A DNA stretch of 64,000 bases, from contig NZ_AP023243.1 in assembly GCF_016756495.1 (NCBI RefSeq), forward strand, positions 2,608,501 to 2,672,500, read 5' to 3'. The translations under genes were made by a program, and so were the position numbers. The notes beneath the pieces are model-generated. The model ran no database searches. It was not told the DNA's origin and saw only the letters and a list, made by a program, of their open reading frames with translations. Of the stretch, positions 53,294 through 61,972 are shown in pieces. Within the stretch, counting starts at the first letter, position 1; every line of letters begins with the position of its first letter. This DNA is from Mesorhizobium sp. 113-3-3 (GTDB lineage: Bacteria > Pseudomonadota > Alphaproteobacteria > Rhizobiales > Rhizobiaceae).

Positions 53294-54043
53294 CTAATTG
53301 GAGCTCTTCAAGCCGTTTGTCTTGCGCCACGCCTCGTATTCCCCGCGGGCATCGTCATGCAGCGGATAATATCGTTGCAACGGGGCGCCCTGCATAAGCT
53401 TCTCGCGTGAGAACTCTTCCCAATCGTGATGCTTCTTCGCTTCGTCGATGACCTTCGCGGCCATCGCCACGGGGACCACCACCACCCCGTCATCGTCGGC
53501 AACGATGATGTCGCCGGGGATCACCGTGACACCGCCGCAGGCGATCGGAACGTTGACGGCATTGGGATAGATGCTGGTCTGCACATGATAGTTAGGCGTC
53601 CAGCCGCGCAGCCAAAGCGGCAGGTCGAGCTTCTCGACATTGGGCCTGTCGCGCATGCATCCGTCGATGACGATGCCGGCGCCGCCTCTGCCCTTGAAAT
53701 AGGTCGACATCATATCGCCGAAAACGCCGGAACTCATGTCGCCGCGCGCGTCGACCACGACCACGTCCCCTTCCTGCGCATGATAGAGCACGTGCCGGTG
53801 CAGTTGCGTCTCCGGATCGGCATATTCTCCCTCGTTGAAGAGGTCCGGCCGCTGCGGCAGGAACTGCAGCGTCAGCGCCGGCCCGACGATCGACTTGCCG
53901 TGGTTCTGCGCCACCGGTCCGACCATATGCGGATTGCGGAAGCCCATATGGCCAAGCGTGCCGGCAACCGTCGCGGCGCCGATCTCCCTCAATCCCTCGA
54001 TCAGGTCCTTGGGCGGCCGGATGATGTCGGAGGTATGCGTCAT
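53294..54043 (-). CDS. RraA-like protein, candidate 2-keto acid aldolase
   Basis: This 249-residue protein has the RraA/HMG-aldolase fold with the Mg-site motif GAGIVIDGCMRDR and the closing VIPGDIIVADDDGVVVVPVA segment. Proteins of this family are often annotated as RNase E regulators, but many are class II pyruvate aldolases (4-hydroxy-4-methyl-2-oxoglutarate type). It is the last gene of the ABC-transporter operon and follows a sugar-acid dehydratase by 23 bp. Cleavage of a 2-keto-3-deoxy sugar acid is therefore the better guess. ATG at 54043 is the start of the family N-terminus. Confidence 0.85.
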   Translation of the reverse strand: MTHTSDIIRPPKDLIEGLREIGAATVAGTLGHMGFRNPHMVGPVAQNHGKSIVGPALTLQFLPQRPDLFNEGEYADPETQLHRHVLYHAQEGDVVVVDARGDMSSGVFGDMMSTYFKGRGGAGIVIDGCMRDRPNVEKLDLPLWLRGWTPNYHVQTSIYPNAVNVPIACGGVTVIPGDIIVADDDGVVVVPVAMAAKVIDEAKKHHDWEEFSREKLMQGAPLQRYYPLHDDARGEYEAWRKTNGLKSSN

Positions 54044-54066
54044 GGTGGACTCCGGTTGAAATTGAA

Positions 54067-55230
54067 CTACCAGTTGGTGACAGAACCGTCGCGGCGCTTG
54101 AGGTGGGGCGCTTCCCAGAAACGGAAGCTCTGCGCCTGGATCGCCGCCTCGTTGACCTCGACGCCGAGCCCCGGCAGATCGCCGACCGGATAGGCGGGGC
54201 CGTCGAGTTGCGGTTGCACCGGGAAGAACTCGGAGCTGTCGAAGCCCAGCTTTCTCTCGGGCACCCTGGTCTCGAGCCAGGCGAAATTGGCGACCGCGGC
54301 GGCCAGATGCACGGTCGCGGCCGTGCACACCGGACCGAGCGGGTTGTGCGGCATCAGGTCGACATAGTGCGCTTCGCTCCAGCCGGCGACCTTCATCGCT
54401 TCGGTGAGCCCGCCGACATTGCAGACATCGAGCCGGTTGAACTGATGGATGCCGCGCTCGATGTAGGGCAGGAACTGCCACTTGCTGGCAAATTCCTCGC
54501 CGATGGCGAACGGGATGTCGGTCATCGTGCGCAGGGATTCGTAGGCCGCCGGTGTCTCGTCGCGGATCGGCTCCTCGAGGAAATCGAGCACGCCGCGGCC
54601 GAGCTTGTTGCAGAAGCTCGCCGCCTCGGCCACCGACAGCCGATGATGATAGTCGATGCCGAGCACGACCTCGTCGCCCAGCGCCTCGCGGGCCTTGTTG
54701 AGCATCCGCGCGGTCACGCCGATCGACTCGCGCGGCTCGAAAATGTCCCTGCTGCTTTGCCCGGCGGGAAAGAAGCGGATCGCCTGCCACCCCTGCTGGT
54801 GCAATTCGCGGGCTCGTTCGATGGCGACATCGCCCTCGGCCTCGTCACCGGTCGAGGCGAAAGTGGGGATGCGGTCGCGCTGCTTGCCGCCGAGCAGCTC
54901 GTAGACCGGCACGCCCAGCGCCTTTCCCTTGATGTCGTGGAGCGCGATGTCGATGGCGGAAATCGCCGCCTGCAGAACGCGCCCGCCTTCAAAATACTGG
55001 CTGCGATAGGCCTCCTGCCAGATCCGGCCGATCTGCATGGGATCGCGGCCGATGAGGAATTCGCGGTAGTGCTCGACCGCGCCGGTCACGGCCTTCTCGC
55101 GGCCGCTCAGGCCGCTCTCGCCCCAGCCGAAGATGCCCTGGTCGGTCTCGACCTTCACCAGCATCTGGTTGCGCGTTCCCACCCACACGGGGTAGGGCTT
55201 GATCGCTGTGATCTTGAGCTTCGTCGTCAT
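54067..55230 (-). CDS. Enolase-superfamily sugar-acid dehydratase, GalD-like
   Basis: This 387-residue enzyme has candidate metal ligands Asp193 (LGIDYHHR), Glu219 (FLEEP) and Glu245 (IGEEF), with catalytic His195 and His295 (LMPHNPLGP). All five are shifted by exactly ten from those of E. coli D-galactonate dehydratase (Asp183, Glu209, Glu235, His185, His285). It should remove water from an aldonate to give a 2-keto-3-deoxy acid. It lies after the transporter ATPase gene and before the RraA-like aldolase candidate. Three more enolase-superfamily genes lie beyond the transporter. Confidence 0.88.
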   Translation of the reverse strand: MTTKLKITAIKPYPVWVGTRNQMLVKVETDQGIFGWGESGLSGREKAVTGAVEHYREFLIGRDPMQIGRIWQEAYRSQYFEGGRVLQAAISAIDIALHDIKGKALGVPVYELLGGKQRDRIPTFASTGDEAEGDVAIERARELHQQGWQAIRFFPAGQSSRDIFEPRESIGVTARMLNKAREALGDEVVLGIDYHHRLSVAEAASFCNKLGRGVLDFLEEPIRDETPAAYESLRTMTDIPFAIGEEFASKWQFLPYIERGIHQFNRLDVCNVGGLTEAMKVAGWSEAHYVDLMPHNPLGPVCTAATVHLAAAVANFAWLETRVPERKLGFDSSEFFPVQPQLDGPAYPVGDLPGLGVEVNEAAIQAQSFRFWEAPHLKRRDGSVTNW

Positions 55231-55255
55231 CCACGCCCCGTCCCAAACGCCTGTC

Positions 55256-56353
55256 TCAGGCGGCCTCTAGAGCCATTTCAGTTTCGCCGTCGAACAGGTG
55301 CATCCGTTCCTGGTCGAACTCGAGCCAGATCTGCTCGTCGGGTTTGACGGCGATGTTTGGGGACACGCTGATGTTGACGATGGCGCCGGAGAGGAAGGCC
55401 TGCACGAAGGTGACGTCTCCGGTTGGTTCGACCGTATAGGCCTTGGCCGGAATGGCGCCTGGCACCGCGCCCTTGTGGAGTTTGATCGTCGAGTGCCGCG
55501 CACCGAGCACGACCTTCCTGGTGGTCGCCCTCTGGGCCTTGCGCGCATTGAGCTGCGACAGCCCCAGGCTCCAGCCTTCCGCGCTGGTCAGGACGGTGTC
55601 GCCGTTCGCCGTCGACGCCTCCAGCGGAATAAGGCTCATCGCCGGGCTGCCGACGAAGCTGGCGACGAACATGTTGGCGGGATGCGCGAAAACCTGGGCC
55701 GGCGAATCGTATTGCTGCAGATAGCCGCCGTTCATCACAGCCATCCTGTCCGCCATGGTCACGGCCTCGAGCTGGTCGTGCGTCACATAGATGATGGTCG
55801 CCTTGAGGTCCTGATGGAACCGCTTGATCTCGGAGCGCATCTGCACGCGCAGCTTGGCGTCGAGATTTGAGAGCGGCTCGTCCATCAGGAACACCGCCGG
55901 ATCTCGAACGAGCGCGCGGCCGAGCGCCACGCGCTGCTGTTGGCCGCCGGAAAGTTCGCGCGGCTTGCGCTCGAGCAACTGCGTCATGTCGAGCACCCGT
56001 GCCGCTTCCCGGACCTTCTTGTCGATCTCGGCCTTGGGCAGCTTGCGCATCTGCAGCGGGAAGGCGAGGTTCATATAGACCGACTTTTGCGGATAGAGCG
56101 CGTAGTTCTGGAACACCATTGCGATGTCCCGGTCCTTGGGGTCGAGGTCGTTGACCACCTGGTCGCCGATGACGATGTCGCCCGATGTGATCGGGATCAG
56201 CCCGGCGATGAGGTTCAGCGTCGTTGTCTTGCCGCAGCCCGAGGGGCCGACGAGCGCAACGAACTCACCGTCATTCACCGTCAGCGAGACCTCGTTGACG
56301 GCTTTGAAGCTGCCATAGGTCTTGACGAGATCTTTGAGGACCACGTGGGCCAT
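55256..56353 (-). CDS. UgpC/MalK-type sugar ABC transporter ATP-binding protein
   Basis: This 365-residue ATPase has Walker A GPSGCGKTT, signature LSGGQQQRVALGRAL, Walker B VFLMDEPLSNLDAKLR and switch His in YVTHDQLEA. A C-terminal TOBE-type regulatory domain follows from about residue 240. ATG at 56353 follows GGGAG by 7 nt. It lies 10 bp after the second permease gene and energises the CUT1 system. Confidence 0.94.
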   Translation of the reverse strand: MAHVVLKDLVKTYGSFKAVNEVSLTVNDGEFVALVGPSGCGKTTTLNLIAGLIPITSGDIVIGDQVVNDLDPKDRDIAMVFQNYALYPQKSVYMNLAFPLQMRKLPKAEIDKKVREAARVLDMTQLLERKPRELSGGQQQRVALGRALVRDPAVFLMDEPLSNLDAKLRVQMRSEIKRFHQDLKATIIYVTHDQLEAVTMADRMAVMNGGYLQQYDSPAQVFAHPANMFVASFVGSPAMSLIPLEASTANGDTVLTSAEGWSLGLSQLNARKAQRATTRKVVLGARHSTIKLHKGAVPGAIPAKAYTVEPTGDVTFVQAFLSGAIVNISVSPNIAVKPDEQIWLEFDQERMHLFDGETEMALEAA

Positions 56354-56363
56354 CGGCAACTCC

Positions 56364-57254
56364 CTAATGCTTGACCGCGCCTTCTGTCAGGGCGCGTACG
56401 AAGTATCGTTGCAGGACGAGGAACAGCACGACGACGGGCACGCTCATGATGAAGCTGGCCGCCATCAGGCCTGGAAAGTCCGTGGTGTTTTCCGAGAAGA
56501 AGCGCTGGATGCCGACCGGCAGCGTCAACTGCTCGTTCTTGGAGAGGAAGGTGTAGGCGTAGATGTACTCGTTCCACGCGCCGATGAAGGAATAGATCGC
56601 CGTGGCGATGATGCCCGGCGTCGAGAGCGGCATCACGATCAGGATGAAGGCCTGGAACCGCGTCGCGCCATCGATGCGCGCCGCCTGCTCGAGCTGCACC
56701 GGGATGTTGTCGTAGAAGCCCTTCAGCAGCCAGATCGCCAGCGGCAGGCCGAATGTCAGGTAGGTGAGAACGAGCGAGCCATGCGTGTTCACCAGCCCGA
56801 TCGCGCGCATCAGGATGAAGAGCGGCACGAGAAAGATCACCGCCGGGAACATGTTGCGCAGCAGGACGGTGAAGAACAGGAAGTTCCGGCCCGGAAAGGT
56901 GAAGCGCGAAAACGCGTAGGCAGCGGGAACCGCCACGATCACCGAAAGGATGGTCGTGGCGGTGGAGACGAAAAGGCTGTTCCAGAAGAAGCGGAGGAAG
57001 TCCTGGCCGACACTGTTCTGCGGATCGAGCAGCTTCTGGTAGCTGGCGAGTGTCGGTTGGTCAGGCCACCATTGCGGCGGGAATTGCATCGCGGCGAAGC
57101 CGGACTTGATCGAGGTGAGCAGCATCCAGATCATCGGCAACGCTGTGTAGAGCAGCATGAACACGAGGAAGATACGTCCGCCCCACCGCCATCCGTCGAA
57201 GCGGATGCGGCGACGGGCCTGGCCTCGAGGGGCTGTCCCGGCAATCGTGCTCAT
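56364..57254 (-). CDS. CUT1 sugar ABC transporter permease (MalG-like)
   Basis: This 296-residue membrane protein has six predicted helices and the EAA-type loop EQAARIDGATRFQAFILIVM that contacts the ATPase. The arginine-rich N-terminus (RGQARRRIRFDG) is cytoplasmic. The start overlaps the stop of the MalF-like gene by 4 nt. Confidence 0.92.
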   Translation of the reverse strand: MSTIAGTAPRGQARRRIRFDGWRWGGRIFLVFMLLYTALPMIWMLLTSIKSGFAAMQFPPQWWPDQPTLASYQKLLDPQNSVGQDFLRFFWNSLFVSTATTILSVIVAVPAAYAFSRFTFPGRNFLFFTVLLRNMFPAVIFLVPLFILMRAIGLVNTHGSLVLTYLTFGLPLAIWLLKGFYDNIPVQLEQAARIDGATRFQAFILIVMPLSTPGIIATAIYSFIGAWNEYIYAYTFLSKNEQLTLPVGIQRFFSENTTDFPGLMAASFIMSVPVVVLFLVLQRYFVRALTEGAVKH

Positions 57255-58210
57255 GCGCTTCCGTCCCTCCGGTCGTTGCCGCTCAGCGCGCGGACGTAGA
57301 AGTAGCCGAACGTCATCAGGATGATGAACAGCAGCACCGAATAGGCCGATGCCACCCCCCAGCGCTGGCGGCCGAAGGCGAGTTCATAGATGTGGGTGAT
57401 CCAGATATGCGATGCGTTCGACGGCCCGCCGCCGGTCATGATCCAGGGGATGATGAAGGAGTTGAAGTTGGCGACCGCCAGCAGAAGGATCGTCACCGTC
57501 GAGACGTTTCTCAAATGCGGAAAGGTGACGTGCCAGAAGCGCTGCCATGCATTGGCTCCGTCGACTTTCGCGGCGCGCAGCAACTGGTCGGGGACCGTCT
57601 GCAGGCCGGCCATCATCATGATCATGGCAAACGGAAATTCGCGCCAGATGTTGACGACGATCAGGGAGGGCAGCACCGTCGAGACACTGTCGATGAAATT
57701 CGGCGGCCGGTCAGCCCATCCGAGGCCGACCAGCACCGCGCCGATGATGCCGAAGTCCGAATGGTAGATCCACTTCCAGATATAGGAGGCGGCGACCGCG
57801 CTGATGACCCAGGGAATGATCAGGATGGCGCGCAGGACACCACGGCCGAAAAAGTCGCGGTGCAGCGCCAGCGCGGCGGCAAACCCCAGGACGAAGGAGA
57901 TGCCGGTGGACCCCACCGTCCAGATCAGGGTGTTCCAGGTGACTTTCCAGAACACCCCGCTGGTGAGGATGGCGGTGTAATTGTCGAAGCCGATGAAGGT
58001 CTTGTCGCGAAGCTGCAGGCCGGGTGGCGTGCTGAAGAACGACAGCTCGATCGTGTAGTAGATCGGATAGGCGATGACGACGAGCATCACGGCGATCGCG
58101 GGGAGCACGTAGGCGTAGTCAGCGCGATGCTCCCAGATCTTGCGCAGCAAGCCGGATCCACCCGGTTGCAGTCTTCGGCGAGCCTCGGTCTTGCCGGTCA
58201 CGATCGTCAC
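57251..58210 (-). CDS. CUT1 sugar ABC transporter permease (MalF-like)
   Basis: This 319-residue membrane protein has six to seven helices and the coupling loop LLRAAKVDGANAWQRFWHVT. ATG at 58210 lies 76 bp after the binding-protein stop; a perfect inverted repeat occupies the gap. It forms a heterodimer with the MalG-like permease. Confidence 0.92.
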   Translation of the reverse strand: MTIVTGKTEARRRLQPGGSGLLRKIWEHRADYAYVLPAIAVMLVVIAYPIYYTIELSFFSTPPGLQLRDKTFIGFDNYTAILTSGVFWKVTWNTLIWTVGSTGISFVLGFAAALALHRDFFGRGVLRAILIIPWVISAVAASYIWKWIYHSDFGIIGAVLVGLGWADRPPNFIDSVSTVLPSLIVVNIWREFPFAMIMMMAGLQTVPDQLLRAAKVDGANAWQRFWHVTFPHLRNVSTVTILLLAVANFNSFIIPWIMTGGGPSNASHIWITHIYELAFGRQRWGVASAYSVLLFIILMTFGYFYVRALSGNDRRDGSA

Positions 58211-58238
58211 TTTGGCGTGCCCTTGTTATTCGGAACGA

Positions 58239-58264
58239 ACCGGCTGTTCCCTGGAACAGCCGGT
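58239..58264 (-). promoter_or_regulatory. Perfect 12-bp intercistronic hairpin after the binding-protein gene
   Basis: ACCGGCTGTTCC (58239-58250) and GGAACAGCCGGT (58253-58264) are exact reverse complements separated by CT. It lies between the solute-binding-protein stop and the first permease start, where such hairpins commonly uncouple their expression levels. No T-run follows on the minus strand. Confidence 0.55.
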
Positions 58265-58286
58265 CGGATCGCAGGTGAGGCTCGGA

Positions 58287-59765
58287 CTAGAGCCCGCCCA
58301 TCAGGTCTTTCACCTTCTGGGCCGCGTCGTCCGCTGCCTGATCGACGGTCATCGCTCCGGTCAGGGCATTCTGCAGCATGTCCGGGACGATGATGTTCAT
58401 GATCTCGGGCGATTGCGGCAGCGCCGGGAACGGGATGCCGTATGGCAGCATCGAAGTCGTGACGTCGAGGAACTTGATGCTGTCCAGACGTTCCTTCATC
58501 CATTTGGTCTTGAAGCCGTTGAGATTGCCCGGATTCGACCCGGCATAGGCCATCTTCAGCGACCATTCCGGGCTGGTCCACATGCAGATGATAGCCTTCG
58601 CGGCCGGTTCGTCCACCTTGCCGCCCTCGACATATTCAGGCTTCAGGATGTGGATGTTCGAGCCGCCGAAGACGACGGCGCGCTTGCCGTCCGGGCCGGT
58701 CGGGATCAGGCCGTAGCGCATGTTGTCGATGACGGTCTGCGCCTTGTCCTTGTCGGTGCCGGTGGCCTTCTTCTGCAGGTCGAGCATGACGTTGTAGTCG
58801 GACGGGTGCGAGATCATCATGCCGAGCTGGCCGGCGAGAAACAGCGGCTGGTTGTCGGCCTGCTGGTTGGTGAGTGCCGAAACCGGGACCGACTTGTCGC
58901 GGACGTACATGTCGTAAGAGGCTTGCAGCGCGGCCTTGCTCTGCGGGCTGTTGAGCTCGATCTCCTTATAGGCCGGGTTCGCCGTGGCTTCGTCGAACAC
59001 GCCGCCGCCATAGGCCCACAGCTGGGGCATGAAGCGATACGGGGTGTTGCCGGCATTCTTGCGGGCCACGAGGCCGTAACCGGCAATGCCGAGCTTGTCG
59101 TGGATCTGCTTGGAATACTTGACGACGTCGTCCCAGGTCGCCGGAGCCTTGTCCGGATCGAGGCCCGCGCGCTTGAAGATATCGGCATTCCAGATGAACG
59201 CCATCGTTTCATTGTTGGTTGGAATGCCGTAGGTCACGCCGTCCCAGGTCACGGCTTTCATGGCGCCGGGCCAGAAATCCTCGGTCGAATAGCCTACATC
59301 CTCCGGCTTGAGCGGCTGCAGATAGCCCTTTGAAGCGAATTCGGTGCCGCCCAGGATCTGCAGGCGGACCGCCATCGGCGCCGCATTGCCAAGGAGCGCC
59401 GTGCGGAACTTGTCCAGGAGATCGTTGTAGGTGAGGGCCTGTTCCTCGAGCTGGATGTTCGGATAGGTCTTGCGGAAGGTCTCGAAGAAATCCTTGTAGT
59501 ACTGGCGCAAGAGATCGGGGTCGCCCTCGAACACGCCCTGATACCAGAAAGTCAGCCGCCCCTTGTAGTCGAGCGGGGTGACCTTGCCGCAATCGGCCGC
59601 CGTGTCAAATTCCTGCGTGCCCGCGATGGAGCGCACATATTCGGGCGACCACTTGCTCAGATCGACCGGCGCCGCGCCGAGAGCCGGTGCGGACATCAAC
59701 GATGCGATCAATGCAGTGGAGACAGTGCCGCGCAGGACGGCACCGCCGAGTGTGAACCTCGTCAT
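58287..59765 (-). CDS. Extracellular solute-binding protein of the CUT1 transporter
   Basis: This 492-residue family-1 binding protein has a Sec signal peptide (hydrophobic VSTALIASLMSAPALGA, cleavage near residue 31) and a GRLTFWYQGVFEGDPDLLRQ start of the mature fold. It is longer than typical maltose-type proteins (about 400). It is the first gene of the minus-strand operon, divergent from the GntR gene. Co-transcribed dehydratase and aldolase-type genes suggest a sugar acid or oligosaccharide ligand. Confidence 0.92.
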   Translation of the reverse strand: MTRFTLGGAVLRGTVSTALIASLMSAPALGAAPVDLSKWSPEYVRSIAGTQEFDTAADCGKVTPLDYKGRLTFWYQGVFEGDPDLLRQYYKDFFETFRKTYPNIQLEEQALTYNDLLDKFRTALLGNAAPMAVRLQILGGTEFASKGYLQPLKPEDVGYSTEDFWPGAMKAVTWDGVTYGIPTNNETMAFIWNADIFKRAGLDPDKAPATWDDVVKYSKQIHDKLGIAGYGLVARKNAGNTPYRFMPQLWAYGGGVFDEATANPAYKEIELNSPQSKAALQASYDMYVRDKSVPVSALTNQQADNQPLFLAGQLGMMISHPSDYNVMLDLQKKATGTDKDKAQTVIDNMRYGLIPTGPDGKRAVVFGGSNIHILKPEYVEGGKVDEPAAKAIICMWTSPEWSLKMAYAGSNPGNLNGFKTKWMKERLDSIKFLDVTTSMLPYGIPFPALPQSPEIMNIIVPDMLQNALTGAMTVDQAADDAAQKVKDLMGGL

Positions 59766-59902
59766 AGGTATCCTCCAGGTTTCTCTCCCATGCCGCTCCT
59801 TATCGAGGCGAGCGGGCTTTACTCGTCGGCTGGGGACATCTCCTCAAATGTATCCCTTCGAGCACTTTATACGTTTTCAGATCGCAGATTGGCTGTCAAC
59901 GC

Positions 59903-59920
59903 AACAAATCGTACATTGTT
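59903..59920. promoter_or_regulatory. Candidate GntR operator
   Basis: AACAA (59903-59907) and TTGTT (59916-59920) form an inverted repeat around eight bases, in the AT-rich gap between the divergent transporter operon and the GntR gene. Location fits an operator controlling both units. Confidence 0.35.
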
Positions 59921-59921
59921 T

Positions 59922-60686
59922 ATGGAAATCGTGCGTGATATCGAGAAAGGCGTGTATTCATGGAAGGGGGCGGCCTTGGCCGAAACGCGGGAATTCAAAG
60001 CAGAGCCACCCGAGGGGATCGATCCTCTCGGCGCGTCGAGCGAGGGCGCCTCGCTTTATGAGCTGATCAGGGAGGACATCATCGAGGGGCGGCTCGCCGC
60101 CAACGAGCGGCTTGTGGTGACCGATCTGGCCCGGCGCCACGGCACCTCGACCAATCCCGTGCGCGAGGCCCTGCAACTGTTGCGCGGGGAAGGCTTTGTC
60201 ACCTTTCTCCCAAACCGCGGGGCGCGCGTGCGGCCCATAGACCAGGATTTTGTCCGGGACATCTACGAGATCGGCGTCCTCATCGAGCCGGCCCTGACGC
60301 GATGGTTCGTGAACATGGCCACCGACGAGGACATCGCCGAACTCGAACGTCTTCAGGGCCTGATCGAAGAGAACAACTTTGCCGACACGTTCAGGCACAG
60401 CGAGCTGGACACCGCCTTCCACACCGTGATGTACCAGCGGCACTACAACCGCCATGCCGCCGAGCTTTGGTGGAAGCATCGCGAGGTGCTGCGAGCCGTG
60501 AGCCGGCGCTTCAATTTCACACTCGCCCGGCGTGCCGCGATCATTCGCGAGCACCGCGAGCTCATCGCTCATGTGAAGGCGGGAAATGCCGACGAGGCAG
60601 CCGAACTCATTGCACGCCATGTCGAGGGTTCCGGACGGCATGTCCTCGAACACATGCGCGCGCGCAACGCCGCTCGGGCAGGGTAG
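59922..60686 (+). CDS. GntR-family regulator with FCD domain
   Basis: The winged helix LYELIREDIIEGRLAANERL, LARRHGTSTNPVREALQLL is followed by an all-helical FCD effector domain (DIYEIGVLIEPALTRW, ELDTAFHTVMYQRH, IIREHRELIAHVKAGNADEA) whose Asp and His residues usually bind a metal and an organic acid. The start is uncertain. ATG at 59922 would give 254 residues. A TTG at 59976 has the better ribosome binding site (AAGGGGG), and the frame is open from 59790. It probably controls the transporter operon and the enolase-superfamily genes on either side, with a sugar-acid derivative as effector. Confidence 0.85.
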   Translation: MEIVRDIEKGVYSWKGAALAETREFKAEPPEGIDPLGASSEGASLYELIREDIIEGRLAANERLVVTDLARRHGTSTNPVREALQLLRGEGFVTFLPNRGARVRPIDQDFVRDIYEIGVLIEPALTRWFVNMATDEDIAELERLQGLIEENNFADTFRHSELDTAFHTVMYQRHYNRHAAELWWKHREVLRAVSRRFNFTLARRAAIIREHRELIAHVKAGNADEAAELIARHVEGSGRHVLEHMRARNAARAG

Positions 60687-60742
60687 AACAACTGGCCCGG
60701 AACACCGCTCTTCGGTTCATTCCAGATAAGGGTAGTCAAGAG

Positions 60743-61909
60743 ATGAAAATCACGAGCATTCGGCCGTGGCTGATCAAATCCGATGCATCTTACTGGGGAG
60801 AGTACCTGTTCGTCGAAGTGACGACAGACGAAGGCGTGAGTGGCTGGGGCGAGATCACAACCACGACAAAGCTGGCCAACCGTGCGCTCTGCACGATCCT
60901 GCGGCAGATCGGCGCCGCCGTGACCGGCGAGGATCCGGCGCGCATCGAGCATCTGTGGCACAAGATTTTCCGCAGCTTCACCTATATGGGCAGCCGCGGC
61001 GCCGCCGTCGAATGCGTGAGCGCCATCGACATAGCCCTCTGGGATATCCGCGGCAAAGTCCTAGGCAAGCCGATCTACGAACTGCTGGGCGGCCCGGTGC
61101 GCGATGAAATCGCGCTCTACACCCATCCCGACCAGGCCAAATTCACCAGCAAGGAGGCCGTGGTCCGCGAAATTCGCGATATTGTCGAATCCGGGCACAC
61201 CGGGCTCAAATTCGATCCGTTCCCCCACCAGGGCCGCACCTCGGACGGCATGTCGCGTGAACAGCGGGACGGCTATCTCGATGGCGGCATGACCCGCAAG
61301 GACGAGCGCGAAGCGGCCGAACTCACGGCCCTGATCCGCGAAACGGCGGGTCCCGACGTCGACATCCTCATCGATGCGCATGGCCGCTTCGACGTTCCCA
61401 CCGCCATTCGCCTCTGCCGCAGCCTCGAGGAAGCCGGCCAGATCGACTGGTTCGAGGAGCCCTGTCCGCCCGAGAGCCTCAACGCCCTCAAGCAGGTGCG
61501 CGACAAGGTCAGCGCCCCGATCTCCTGGGGCGAGCGCGGCCACACGAAATGGGATTTCGTACCGGTGCTCGAGAACAAGCTCGCCGACTACATCATGCCT
61601 GACGTCACCTGGACCGGCGGCATTACCGAACTGAAGAAGATTTCCGCCCTGTGCGAGGCCTACTACATCCCGGTCTCGCCGCATGACGCCGCCGGGCCGA
61701 TCAACGTGGTCGCGGGGGCGCAGGTGATGATGACCGTTCCGAACTTCTACAAGCTCGAAACGTCGGAGTGGAACCTGGGCAAGTACGATCATCTCATCGA
61801 CAGACCGCTCGATGTTTCGAACGGCAGCCTCAAGCTGACGTCGAAGTCTGGTCTCGGTGTCGAGATGAACCGCGATTACCTGCAAGCCCATGAGATCGAG
61901 CTGAGTTAG
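60743..61909 (+). CDS. Enolase-superfamily dehydratase 2 (galactonate/mannonate dehydratase-like)
   Basis: This 388-residue protein has candidate metal ligands Asp211 (LIDAHGRF), Glu238 (FEEPCPP) and Glu264 (WGERGH), with catalytic His213 and His314 (SPHDAAGP). The D-x-H and PHDAAGP motifs match the GalD-like subgroup, yet it is clearly different in sequence from the one at 54067. ATG at 60743 starts 56 bp after the GntR gene. Dehydration of a second sugar acid, or of an epimer, is likely. Confidence 0.87.
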   Translation: MKITSIRPWLIKSDASYWGEYLFVEVTTDEGVSGWGEITTTTKLANRALCTILRQIGAAVTGEDPARIEHLWHKIFRSFTYMGSRGAAVECVSAIDIALWDIRGKVLGKPIYELLGGPVRDEIALYTHPDQAKFTSKEAVVREIRDIVESGHTGLKFDPFPHQGRTSDGMSREQRDGYLDGGMTRKDEREAAELTALIRETAGPDVDILIDAHGRFDVPTAIRLCRSLEEAGQIDWFEEPCPPESLNALKQVRDKVSAPISWGERGHTKWDFVPVLENKLADYIMPDVTWTGGITELKKISALCEAYYIPVSPHDAAGPINVVAGAQVMMTVPNFYKLETSEWNLGKYDHLIDRPLDVSNGSLKLTSKSGLGVEMNRDYLQAHEIELS

Positions 61910-61972
61910 CCAGGCTCGATGCTGGCCGCCGCTCGGGGAGCGACAAGCTTCCAACCAGAACGAGGACAAATC

